Assembly (NCBI RefSeq): GCF_030056705.1
Contig: NZ_JASHIC010000014.1
Coordinates: forward strand, 143,373-207,372
From: Flectobacillus longus
Lineage (GTDB): Bacteria; Bacteroidota; Bacteroidia; Cytophagales; Spirosomataceae
Reading direction: 5' to 3'
Length of the DNA stretch: 64,000 bases
Positions within the stretch are counted from its first letter, which is position 1, and the number at the start of each line of letters is the position of its first letter. Shown here piece after piece: positions 7,341 through 15,945 of the stretch. The position numbers and the translations under genes are program-made. The notes beneath the pieces were generated by a model. That model was given only the letters and a program-made list of their open reading frames with translations. It was not told where the DNA came from and did no database searches.

Positions 7341-10300
7341 TTATTTAATTTTTATAAAACTATAAATTGAACTTGATGTATTTGAAACTTTATTTAGGAA
7401 ATCAGAAATATCTATAATTTGAAAAAGTTGCTGACATTTGGCTAACCCAATCCCTCCATTGATAGGTTCTCTGAATATTTCAATTGCTTTATTCTGAAAC
7501 AAAGTTTGAAACTTCAATTTTGCCGTTTGTAGTTTGTCTGAACCCGAAAGCTTCTTACCATCTAACCAATACTCCAACTTACTCAAATCTGGTGCTACTT
7601 GCAAATAAGCTAAGAATTGTTGGTAAGAGTTGCTTGTGCCTGCTACAAAATCAGCAAAGGTATCGGCATTATCGTCCCAACTTTTACATTCTACATTTGT
7701 GCCACTGTGTTTTTGAATATCCATTTTACGTTTGCCTACACCTGTGGATACCTCGAAGCCACTCACTTGGCTTTCAAACTCTACTGGGTTTTCGTGCAAA
7801 ACTCTCAGCATAAACGCCGTTGCTTCTACTTGGTTTACACCACCATTCTTTATTCCTTGGCTTCCTATTACAGTATTCCAACCACTTATACCTTGGTAGT
7901 TTTCGACAAAATACTCAACATCTTTTAAATAAACATCCATCTTGTTTAGATAGGATGCTCCGCCACTTCCACAAGTATTACAAGGGGTACGTTCATTTTT
8001 TTGTATAATTTCTACTAATCCCGCTCTATTTCCCAAAGCTGTAAGTACAGCATTATCTTGATACATACTATTTACTTGGAAAAGGACAGCCCAGTCTTTT
8101 CTGACATTCTCATTGCAATTGGTAACACCAGCACAACGTCCATCATAAACAATCTTCCACGCATCTATCAAATTTACGGTTAAGTTGCTGACATTATTGG
8201 CTAAACAACCACCTGATGAACATACTGAGGTATTGGTAATATCCCCCAAAAACGCTTTAATTTCACTGTCTTGTAACATTAATAATTTAGTAACAACAGA
8301 CTCTAATTGTTTTGCGTCTGAAATGTTACTACATAATTTGTCTTCAACAGCACTTCGGTTTGCTCCGCGAGTTGCCAACTGCTCCAGCTTTCTACATAAA
8401 CTTATACTTGGTTTTCGAGCCAAGCAAATAGTACACTCAGGTTCGTCGATGCCATCGTCGGTAATTTTTACAATTTCGTCTACCAACTTGCCCGTCATGC
8501 CTACCAATGCTATGGGTTTAAAGATAGTACCATCGCCTGTGGGTTTGGGTAGCATCTTGCCGAAAAGACGTTTGGTTTTACCTGCATCCTCTATTTCTTT
8601 AACAACCATTGCACCGTCTTCTAATAGGTCATCACCTACTTTTATGCCTATTTCGCCTAGTTCTTCGAGTTTGGGAGCAGCTTTAAATAGCAATCGTTCT
8701 GTTTCAAGCAATGCTCTAGACCCTGATACCCTAAAACCTAGGTGTATCGATTGATTTAAGCCTTGATAAATTACTGCTCCTGCTATTTCGACTCCGTCTA
8801 ATAGTAGTGGAAGCCTTCTAGTGGCTACATTATTGGCAACAGTTTGGGCAACTTTACCCAATCCTACTGCGATTTGTTTGGTCTTGTCAAATAGCCTCGA
8901 TAGCTTCTTAACCGACCCCATGGATTGGATTACCTTGTCCATCAAACTTGTTGCCCTTACGCCTGCGTTGATTTCGCCTGCGCCTATAAATAAAGAGCCT
9001 ACATTAAAAATGAGTTTGCCCATCTGATAAGACCTACAGTTTACATTTAGGTTGGGCTCTAATGCGACTATTTGGGTAAGCCAATCATTAAATTCGGTAC
9101 CTAAGGTGCTACCCAATTGGCTTCCTAGGCCTGTCCAGCCTACTTTGTTTTTCAAGTCACCTATTTGCTTCATTGCGCTGATAGTCTGACTTCGAGTAGC
9201 TGAACAATCATCGGTAATTAAAAGTGGGTTTGCCCAACAAGTAGAAAATTCAATTACATCATACAGCCCTTTGACCATTTCGGCTGCACCATCGATAGCA
9301 CCTGCTACTAGACCTGCTTCATTTAAGACAATATTGGTTGCGTCGCTGTTATCCCAAAGGCATCTTGGTAAAATCCCTGGCGAGACATTACAAGCGCTAT
9401 TGTCATTTGGGGCTGAATTCCAACAGCTTTTGATGATATCCCACAACTGGCTGATGTGGCTCAAGCGCAAATCGGTAGAAGTTTCAATTCCTGAAGGCAT
9501 GGTTGCCTTATAATCCTCGAGTAATTTCTTTATTCTTTGGAGGTCTGCTACGGTGAGTTTGTTGACACCTTTTTGTTTGATAGGTGTTTGGAGTAGTTCT
9601 CTGTAGACGCTGAATGACAGCAACTCTTCAACCAAATCATCGATTTGATTGACTAAATCCTTGTTGGCATCTGCCAGACTAGCATTCAAACGAATGTCTT
9701 CATAAAACTTATTGCCTGTATGCGATTGAGTATAGTATTTGGGGTCTAAGATACCATCATTACAAGCGGGGGTACTCTTCAATGATTTGATGTTGTAGCC
9801 GATAGTGTTTGTACAACTAGGAGGATTATCTAAATACGCCTTCTTATAAAAAATGGCAAAACCTTTCTGCACATATTTGTCGCCTTCTTTTTCAACATGA
9901 TACATGGGTACATATTCCTCAACTACGCCATTTATCTCAACTCTAATGACATTTTGTGTGGATTTTTCAACCAATTTAGCCCCATTGGTAAAGTAAAATT
10001 TCTTTGCATCGTTGGTTATATAGACATTCTTTTCTGGGTCATCATAGATGGTCATGACGTAATATCCTGTATTATCACCCAAGTCTAGCTTATTATTTTT
10101 GATTTTCTCAATTTCATTGAATCCATTAGTCATAAGCTCAGCCATTGGCGCAGCATCCTCTATATGACAAGGTGCTAATAAACTTACTAACGAAATACTC
10201 GTGCCTAACAAACCCTTTTGAGCAGATGCATATAAGGCAGGTAACTCATTGGACTTTCGCTTGATTGGCGAATAGCCAACTTTATCACAATCCAACAAGT

Positions 10301-11783
10301 CTTGGAGTTTTTTGCTGTTGGCTAATAAGTCTTTTTTTAACTGGAGGATATAGGTGTTTTTGGTATCCTTACCAAACTCCTTGTTGAGGTCGTCCTCCCA
10401 AGCAGCTATGCCTTTTTTTACAGCCTTACAGATACTCTTAAAGTTTTTAAGTTCCTCTTCTGTTGGTGTTTGCTTCTGACTTATTTTATCAATCAACTCT
10501 TGGGCCTTCGCCTTCATGGCTTCAATTGCCTGTCCAAAAGTACCTGAATAACTCCCGGGGCTGTTGAGCGAGTTGTAAAGTGCTTGGTATTGTGTATTAA
10601 GGTCACCGACTATGAGGTTGGGATTGGAACCTGCAACTATTACCTCGCCAGAGGTCAGACAGCCATAAGCATTTCCCATATAGTCTTTTCCTTCTCCTTC
10701 TTTGAGGGTAATGCCACTCCAAACTACAGGGATACGTTGCCCAAAAAGAGGCATATACAACAAGCCTTCCCCAGAGGTTTGGTTGACTACTTTGGTTATA
10801 CGAACATCATAACCATTGACATAAAATGTACCATTAGGCTTACTGGTAAAATCTTTTGTTCCCTGATAATCAGAAACATCGTCTGGTTGGCAAGCGAATA
10901 CGGCAGTTTGATTTACTTTCCCACATCGAATTTCGGATTTTGGTTCAGCGTTCAAGGTATTGACCAAATTATCGTAGACAGTAGGGTCAACATCAGCGCC
11001 ATTCACGGGAATATCCGCAGGGTTGATGGCTTCTTCCCGTGTATAAACAACAACAGGAGCTGCAGGAGTGAGCATTGGGGTAGTATTTTCAGGATATTTG
11101 CTTGACTTCCAATCGCTATATTCGCCTCCATAGCACTGGCTTTGAATTTCTACGTCATATACCTGATTCTTTTGAAAGGCTAATCGATGATAATTCCCTA
11201 AAGTAATATAGTGACTATACTCATTGGTGCCTTGTATGCGCCACCGTAGGTCGTAGTTTTGAGCTTGATTGATTTTGTCCCAATAGATTTCGGTGTAGCC
11301 AGAACCTATACTTTTGAAGTTGAGTGCGGGTGCTTGACATTTGAGTCCGTATCTAAACTCCCATACTTCACTTTTTCCATTGTTTTCGTAGACATTGTTA
11401 CCAAAAGGGTCTACTACCTGCACCTGCCAAGCATAGTGTTTACCTACTTGCAAAAGAGGTTTGGTGGGATCATACGCTAACATTGGTACCGATACACTAC
11501 TGGTGTAAATAGGTGTTTTACCTTCGGCTACATCGTAAGGGTTTTCGTCTTCGCCCAATTCCCAGAGGCTAAAATTATAGGTCAAACCTCCAGCACCCGA
11601 CAAGGATGTTCCTCGGGGAGTCCATGCAAAACTAAAATTCTGTCCATAACGAGCATCTATTTCCGATTCGTTACTAGGAAGGTTTAGCAAAGGAGCTTGC
11701 CCATTATTGACAGTAAAGGCTATTGAAATCTTGTCAGATACCTGTCGGTGATTTCTAGAAGCATCTAACTCAAAGAAAGTCAA
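7341..11783 (-). CDS. large Fn3-like protein with nuclease-like C-terminus (toxin candidate), body of an interrupted gene
   Basis: A frame of 1480 codons that opens only at a TTG at 11783. The same frame continues upstream through about 55 sense codons to a UAA at 11952 and then an 84-codon piece with a signal peptide, so this is the body of one gene of about 1620 codons. The N-terminal part has Fn3-like sandwich segments (YNFSLWELGE, YAWQVQVVDPFGN, YNDLRW-like strands). The middle, about residues 330-1110, is a long alpha/beta region I do not recognise. Residues 1113-1137 are the shared junction encoded by the 75-bp repeat. The last 340 residues contain CNTCG, NKMDVYLKDVEYF and D1355/E1365/K1367 in a MDIQ...NVECKSW arrangement resembling a PD-(D/E)XK nuclease. 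The beta-propeller gene follows 5 bases later. Whether the body is expressed despite the stop is unknown. Confidence 0.65.
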   Translation of the reverse strand: MTFFELDASRNHRQVSDKISIAFTVNNGQAPLLNLPSNESEIDARYGQNFSFAWTPRGTSLSGAGGLTYNFSLWELGEDENPYDVAEGKTPIYTSSVSVPMLAYDPTKPLLQVGKHYAWQVQVVDPFGNNVYENNGKSEVWEFRYGLKCQAPALNFKSIGSGYTEIYWDKINQAQNYDLRWRIQGTNEYSHYITLGNYHRLAFQKNQVYDVEIQSQCYGGEYSDWKSSKYPENTTPMLTPAAPVVVYTREEAINPADIPVNGADVDPTVYDNLVNTLNAEPKSEIRCGKVNQTAVFACQPDDVSDYQGTKDFTSKPNGTFYVNGYDVRITKVVNQTSGEGLLYMPLFGQRIPVVWSGITLKEGEGKDYMGNAYGCLTSGEVIVAGSNPNLIVGDLNTQYQALYNSLNSPGSYSGTFGQAIEAMKAKAQELIDKISQKQTPTEEELKNFKSICKAVKKGIAAWEDDLNKEFGKDTKNTYILQLKKDLLANSKKLQDLLDCDKVGYSPIKRKSNELPALYASAQKGLLGTSISLVSLLAPCHIEDAAPMAELMTNGFNEIEKIKNNKLDLGDNTGYYVMTIYDDPEKNVYITNDAKKFYFTNGAKLVEKSTQNVIRVEINGVVEEYVPMYHVEKEGDKYVQKGFAIFYKKAYLDNPPSCTNTIGYNIKSLKSTPACNDGILDPKYYTQSHTGNKFYEDIRLNASLADANKDLVNQIDDLVEELLSFSVYRELLQTPIKQKGVNKLTVADLQRIKKLLEDYKATMPSGIETSTDLRLSHISQLWDIIKSCWNSAPNDNSACNVSPGILPRCLWDNSDATNIVLNEAGLVAGAIDGAAEMVKGLYDVIEFSTCWANPLLITDDCSATRSQTISAMKQIGDLKNKVGWTGLGSQLGSTLGTEFNDWLTQIVALEPNLNVNCRSYQMGKLIFNVGSLFIGAGEINAGVRATSLMDKVIQSMGSVKKLSRLFDKTKQIAVGLGKVAQTVANNVATRRLPLLLDGVEIAGAVIYQGLNQSIHLGFRVSGSRALLETERLLFKAAPKLEELGEIGIKVGDDLLEDGAMVVKEIEDAGKTKRLFGKMLPKPTGDGTIFKPIALVGMTGKLVDEIVKITDDGIDEPECTICLARKPSISLCRKLEQLATRGANRSAVEDKLCSNISDAKQLESVVTKLLMLQDSEIKAFLGDITNTSVCSSGGCLANNVSNLTVNLIDAWKIVYDGRCAGVTNCNENVRKDWAVLFQVNSMYQDNAVLTALGNRAGLVEIIQKNERTPCNTCGSGGASYLNKMDVYLKDVEYFVENYQGISGWNTVIGSQGIKNGGVNQVEATAFMLRVLHENPVEFESQVSGFEVSTGVGKRKMDIQKHSGTNVECKSWDDNADTFADFVAGTSNSYQQFLAYLQVAPDLSKLEYWLDGKKLSGSDKLQTAKLKFQTLFQNKAIEIFREPINGGIGLAKCQQLFQIIDISDFLNKVSNTSSSIYSFIKIK
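8373..8447 (-). repeat. 75-bp exact repeat, copy inside the toxin gene
   Basis: Encodes codons 1113-1137 of the long frame and equals 6157-6231 base for base. It lies just before the variable C-terminal domain, the place where polymorphic toxins exchange their tips. Confidence 0.92.
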
Positions 11784-11951
11784 CTCAATCGTCCAAAAGC
11801 CATTGGGTAATACTCCTCCTTGGGTAAAGAGACTTTCGGAAACTCCAGAGGCGTCTAAATTCTGATAGTTGAAGTTCTCAGCGAAATCTATTCCTGAGAG
11901 TTGCAGAGGAGATCCAAAGTTGACTTTTATGCCTTTAGTGGCTACAAAACT

Positions 11952-12206
11952 TTAGGGGTTAACTATTTCAATACCCACACGGGACAAACGTATCCGAGCA
12001 AATATTTCACCGGGTGTACTACCCATATCCTTGGCTACTAGAGTAAGATTGAGTGCTTGGGTATTGTAAAGACTCGACCAAGTGAGAGACGAGGGTGTCA
12101 TAAAAGCACCATAGCCTGAAATAGAGTAATTCTGTGCGTAGGCGTTAGGTAATGAGAGATTGAGGTATAAAACCAGAAATAAGAATAAGTGGTAGATTTT
12201 CTTCAT
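11952..12206 (-). CDS. signal-peptide-bearing N-terminal fragment of the interrupted large gene
   Basis: An 84-codon frame beginning MKKIYHLFLFLVLYLNL and ending its signal sequence at about PNAYAQ, followed by a mature part (NYSISGYGAFMTPSSLTW, LVAKDMGSTPGEIFARIRLSR) that reads as the first beta-sandwich domain of a secreted Bacteroidota protein. It stops with a UAA at 11952-11954. The 12206 start and the 11783 start of the downstream frame are 423 bases apart, a multiple of three, and no other stop occurs between them. The translation across the gap (SFVATKGIKVNF...) reads as a natural continuation. The piece is therefore almost surely the exporting end of the large protein, cut off by a single nonsense codon or a sequencing error. 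Confidence 0.7.
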   Translation of the reverse strand: MKKIYHLFLFLVLYLNLSLPNAYAQNYSISGYGAFMTPSSLTWSSLYNTQALNLTLVAKDMGSTPGEIFARIRLSRVGIEIVNP

Positions 12207-12347
12207 GGAGAACTGTTAGATTAGTTTTTTGTTGAGACTAACTTAGCTCCATAAAGTATCAGGGTTTTTATTTGTTTAGTTTGACTTAAACTTGATTATC
12301 TTATTGGTTTTAGAGTTGCAGAAATATTTCCGAAAAATTTCTAATAG

Positions 12348-12396
12348 AAATGAGCCTCAAACAAAACCATTAAAGTTCTATTTGAAGCTCATTTTT
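12348..12396 (-). terminator. possible terminator after the queuosine-precursor transporter
   Basis: Imperfect inverted arms AAATGAGCCTCAAA and TTTGAAGCTCATTT, separated by about 20 bases with T-rich flanks, lie just past the stop of the minus-strand gene at 12419. The arms contain a mismatch and the loop is long, so the call is weak. Confidence 0.4.
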
Positions 12397-12418
12397 GTAT
12401 CATTCAAAAAATCTTTAT

Positions 12419-13198
12419 CTACTCCTGCTGACCAGCCTCCGAAATGAGTTGATCAGATAGTTCTTTTCCTAAATATCCATCAATCAAATTATGGGCTAGG
12501 TAAATTAATGGGGTCATGACAATGGCCGAGAAGAATTTGTATAGATAATTGTTCAGGGAAGTAGAAATCCATTGGTCTATTGTCCAGTTACCGAATACGA
12601 CGAATGCAATACCAATTACAACAAAGCTATCGATTAGTTGCGATACCAAGGTAGAACCCGTAGCTCGAAGCCAAATCTTCTCCCCCTTCGTTACTTTTCT
12701 AATTGAATGGAACACATACGCATCGAGAATTTGGCTAATCAAAAATGCACTTAATGAACCTGTGATAATACCCAATCCCTGACGGAAGATTTTGGCGAAA
12801 GCTTCATTAATATTGAAATTATGGTCGCCTTTGTTTACATCTAACCAAAAGTCTGCTGGTACTAGTAGGGTTGCACCGTAAATAATCAAGAAACTATAAG
12901 CGATAAAACCAGCCGTCAAATAAGAAATACGTTTTACGCCTTTTTTACCAAAATATTCATTGATAATATCGGAAGTAATAAAAACAAATGGCCAGTTGAG
13001 CGCTCCAGCGGTTTGATTTAAGTCCCAAATACCAAAAAAGGTATTGAGGTGAAGTGGTTCAAAACCCAAAGTTTTTTCTACTGAAAAAATCTTGGCACCA
13101 ACAATTTCGGCTACAATGGCATTGGTAAGGAATATTCCAAAAAGAAAGATATACAGTTTAGTACGTTTCGAGTCCAAGGTCGAAGTTTCGATGTGCAT
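12419..13198 (-). CDS. yhhQ: queuosine precursor transporter, VUT family
   Basis: Protein of 259 residues with about six hydrophobic segments. It carries the VUT/YhhQ features seen in family members: an N-terminal helix ending TNAIVAEIVGAKIF, the segment WPFVFITSDIINEYFGKKGVKR, and a later helix pair around GSLSAFLISQILDAYVF and GSTLVSQLIDSFVVIG. YhhQ imports 7-cyano-7-deazaguanine or related precursors across the inner membrane for queuosine modification of tRNA. Length is typical for Bacteroidota versions with an N-terminal extension. It stands alone, with its own upstream region, so no operon partner supports the call. Family assignment is firm; the transported precursor is inferred from the family. 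Confidence 0.85.
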   Translation of the reverse strand: MHIETSTLDSKRTKLYIFLFGIFLTNAIVAEIVGAKIFSVEKTLGFEPLHLNTFFGIWDLNQTAGALNWPFVFITSDIINEYFGKKGVKRISYLTAGFIAYSFLIIYGATLLVPADFWLDVNKGDHNFNINEAFAKIFRQGLGIITGSLSAFLISQILDAYVFHSIRKVTKGEKIWLRATGSTLVSQLIDSFVVIGIAFVVFGNWTIDQWISTSLNNYLYKFFSAIVMTPLIYLAHNLIDGYLGKELSDQLISEAGQQE

Positions 13199-13616
13199 AA
13201 GTAAGTGCGCTTAATGATAAAGCTATTTATTAGTTGAATTGTTGGTTTTAGGGTAAAATCACCACTATTGAGATAGATTTTAATTCTAAAATACGAACAA
13301 AGCCGTAAAAGTTCAAACAGAATGGTTCGAAAGCTAATGGTTTAACTCAAAAATAGATAGAAGTGTTTGTTTGAACGTTTTGATTAGTAGGATAGATATA
13401 AAAAAAGTTTTTAAACTTTTGAAAGAGCGAGTTCAAGACAACGACTTGAACTATTTATTTTAGAGTCCTTTTTAGGGCGTATTAGTTTTTAAAGCTTATT
13501 TTGAGTGCAATTATTATACTTCCTGTTACGGCAAATCTGTGGAGTAAATTAGTCTACAATGTCTATTAAGAAAATCCTGATTGTTTTAAACAGCTATTAT
13601 TTAAAATAAAAAAGGT
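13199..13616. other. gene-free stretch upstream of the transporter
   Basis: AT-rich intergenic DNA containing the promoter side of the transporter gene. I see no credible open reading frame. A small inverted repeat (AGTTCAAG ... CTTGAACT) occurs at 13429-13451 and resembles palindromes near 21680 and 26715. Confidence 0.5.
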
Positions 13617-13969
13617 AAGTTAGTAGGCAAAATTAAAATAAATTTTACCCGCTTTAAGCTCTAGGCTTTATGCTATAGGCTATAAGTTGAAAAGTATTTC
13701 TCATGTAGTAATAGAAACTTTTTTGCCTAATGCCTAAGACTTACAGCCTAAAGCGTATTAATGCAATTTTATTTTGCATTAATACTTAAGTAATCGTGCA
13801 GAATAAGATTTAGGTTATGTGTTTAGGCACTAGGCAACAGGCACAAGGCAAAGAGTGTTAAAATGTTTTTTAATAACCACAGCCATGCTTTTTTCCAAAG
13901 CCTACCGCCGAAAGCCGTCACCTGAAAGCACAAAGCCCAATCTTAAATTTTATTTTGCCTACTAACTTA
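13617..13969. mobile_element. MITE-like element with 18-bp terminal inverted repeats
   Basis: A 353-bp segment bounded by TAAGTTAGTAGGCAAAAT at the left and its exact inverse complement at the right, with the arms continuing imperfectly (AAATAAA / AATTTTA). No coding capacity is present. The interior has runs such as GGCTTTATGCTATAGGC and AAAAGTATTTCTCATG, which recur in diverged form at 34690-34852. Terminal inverted repeats, small size and related partial copies suggest a non-autonomous mobile element. No clear target duplication was identified. Confidence 0.6.
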
Positions 13970-13995
13970 AGATGAAAAAATACATAGTAGTTTGT

Positions 13996-14970
13996 TTAGT
14001 TACTAACTTTTATGTCTAAAGGCTTCTTAATGTGCCAGTTATCGAATATTTTCAATTTTCCATCCACTATTACTAACTCATAAACTTGATTGTCAATTCT
14101 ATCATAAGAAACATCAACTATTTTTAGTTTTGTGTTGAACCAAATAAGTTTCCAACTTTCTTCGGTTTCAACTCTTATATAGTATCGAGATTTAAAAACC
14201 ACATCTATATTGAGGATTTTTGCTTGCGAGGAATTTAATGTATCTATTAAAATTCGACCTCTTATTGGGTGCTTTTTGATGATATTCAAAATCCGTTCTC
14301 TTGCAATATGCTTAGCCCAGTATCTATCAATAAGGGTAGTTAATGAATCCGTTAGCTTTAGTTTTTTGTAGGAGTCGAACTCGATTTTATTTGCAGTAAT
14401 GATGGTACTTTTAATCTGTTGGTCAGATGGGGCTCCAGTTTTTAGATAGCATAATCCCATACAGAAGAGTAAAAAGAATACTATTCGGTATGGATAAAAA
14501 ATACATTGCTTTATTAAAAAAGGTTGAAGTGCTAAAGTATTTTTATTCTGAAAATCATTAAAATCATTGTATCCTAAAAAAAGACAAATACGTAAAAGTG
14601 TAGCGTCTTTGACAGCATTACTCAATTTATTCGGTTTCAGGTAATTGTTAAGAAGTGATGTCCCCGATATTCCATATTGTGTATTTTTGATTCCAATTTG
14701 AGGAATCTCTAGATTTAAAAACTTAAGTTTTTCGATTTTTTCCTCTACTTTTTCTTCGAAATATTCTGCTAATTTATTGGCAAATCGTAGCTTCACCATG
14801 TCATCTTCAAAATTAGAAACATATTCAGCTTCGTCTGTAATCTTTACGTATGTGTTATAATAAAATTCTTTTATTTCAAGAACAAACTGCTTTCTTAGCT
14901 CGTCCAAAAACTTTCTTTTACTGACTTTAATCGTGAAATTATTTAATGATTTTAACGTTAGTATTTTCAT
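13996..14970 (-). CDS. unknown protein with one membrane segment
   Basis: Protein of 324 residues that I do not recognise. The N-terminal 150 residues are charged and helical, with a likely coiled region (EYFEEKVEEKIEKLKF) and the stretch LLRICLFLGYNDFNDFQNK. One hydrophobic segment, YRIVFFLLFCMGLCYL, lies at about residues 162-177. The remainder is a mixed alpha/beta domain ending in beta-rich sequence (YYIRVETEESWKLIW, YELVIVDGKLKIFDNW) that could sit outside the inner membrane. No signal peptide or catalytic motif is visible. A 34-bp perfect palindrome lies 46 bases upstream of the start and may regulate it. It is isolated from its neighbours. Confidence 0.65.
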   Translation of the reverse strand: MKILTLKSLNNFTIKVSKRKFLDELRKQFVLEIKEFYYNTYVKITDEAEYVSNFEDDMVKLRFANKLAEYFEEKVEEKIEKLKFLNLEIPQIGIKNTQYGISGTSLLNNYLKPNKLSNAVKDATLLRICLFLGYNDFNDFQNKNTLALQPFLIKQCIFYPYRIVFFLLFCMGLCYLKTGAPSDQQIKSTIITANKIEFDSYKKLKLTDSLTTLIDRYWAKHIARERILNIIKKHPIRGRILIDTLNSSQAKILNIDVVFKSRYYIRVETEESWKLIWFNTKLKIVDVSYDRIDNQVYELVIVDGKLKIFDNWHIKKPLDIKVSN

Positions 14971-15471
14971 TTTTTGTTGTAGGTTTTGAACTTTTCTAAG
15001 TTTATATATAATATATTGAATAATATAGATTTATAAATCTATATTATTCATGCAATTAATATATTTTTTTGTTCTTCGCAAAGTAAATATTCTAAGCCTT
15101 CATGTTCTTGTGTACCTAAAAAACTCTTCTCAAAGATATTACACAAAATTTTTATTTAGCTCACAATTTTCAACAGATGTAATTTCAGAAAATAACAACA
15201 TAAGTTTCTTTTAATAACATATACCAAGTATCAATTGACTCTTAATTTATTCGATTTTGCACACTAAAATATTGACTAGTTTTCATGCTACTATTATTAG
15301 TACAATTAAATAGCTATGATTTCATGGTAGCTAGTTTTAGCGAATAGATAGAACTCATTTGTTTAAGAAAAGGAGTTGTTTAATCGAGATATGGTTTAGT
15401 TCTTTTTATATACCAAATTATTTTGGCCTTTACAATTCTTATGGTCTAAGCTCAAACTATCAAAACTAACT
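14971..15471. other. gene-free stretch between divergent genes
   Basis: 501 bp of very AT-rich DNA separating the unknown membrane protein from the LytTR gene. It holds the palindrome at 15017-15050 and presumably both promoters. No open reading frame of note was seen. Confidence 0.5.
15017..15050. promoter_or_regulatory. 34-bp perfect palindrome upstream of the 324-residue protein
   Basis: Half-site TGAATAATATAGATTTA is followed directly by its exact inverse complement. It lies 46 bp ahead of the minus-strand start at 14970. It could be a dimeric regulator site or a hairpin in the leader RNA. It lacks a G+C-rich stem and a T-run, so a terminator is unlikely. Confidence 0.45.
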
Positions 15472-15831
15472 ATGACTTTCCAGACTACTACTAAAAATTC
15501 ATTGTATATCCGTAATAAAAATAAAGAATCTATTGAGTATATGGATATTATATACATAGAGGGGGCAACTAACTATTCAATCATTCATCTTTTGAATGGA
15601 CAAAAGGTTCTCTACGCAAGGACATTAAAATACCTTAGTAATAAAATAGCTCAGGGATGTTCTAAAAACCGATTTTTTCGAATACATCGCTCCTTTTATG
15701 TTAATCTTGAGCATCTCCATAAATATGCTCCTTGGACTCGTACAGTAGAGTTGTCAAATGGGCATAATCTTCAAGTAGCAAGGCGAAAAAAATCACTATT
15801 TGAGCAAAGAGTAGTTCTAGAAAATTGCTGA
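15472..15831 (+). CDS. LytTR-type DNA-binding protein without receiver domain
   Basis: Protein of 119 residues consisting almost entirely of a LytTR DNA-binding domain: IEYMDIIYIEGATNYSIIHL, LKYLSNKI, FFRIHRSFYVNLEHL and VELSNGHNLQVARRKK match the conserved beta-strand blocks and the IHRSFYVN signature. Most LytTR proteins carry an N-terminal response-regulator receiver; here there is none, so it is a stand-alone regulator whose input is unknown. The start at 15472 gives a plausible complete domain. It is followed after 114 bp by the giant T9SS protein in the same direction, making that gene a candidate target. This is inference from position. Confidence 0.82.
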   Translation: MTFQTTTKNSLYIRNKNKESIEYMDIIYIEGATNYSIIHLLNGQKVLYARTLKYLSNKIAQGCSKNRFFRIHRSFYVNLEHLHKYAPWTRTVELSNGHNLQVARRKKSLFEQRVVLENC

Positions 15832-15945
15832 TATAAAGCCTAATAATTAGAAAAAGTATGTCTATCAAGAGCTCAACTTGAGTTTATTGGTATTGCCAAA
15901 TAATTAGAATTCAAAATATTTATTTTATACAAAAAGCAATTATTT

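Noticed and set aside
8185..8754. Plus-strand frame of 189 codons within the toxin gene
   Set aside because: It is antisense to the long frame, and its sequence mirrors that frame with no recognisable family.
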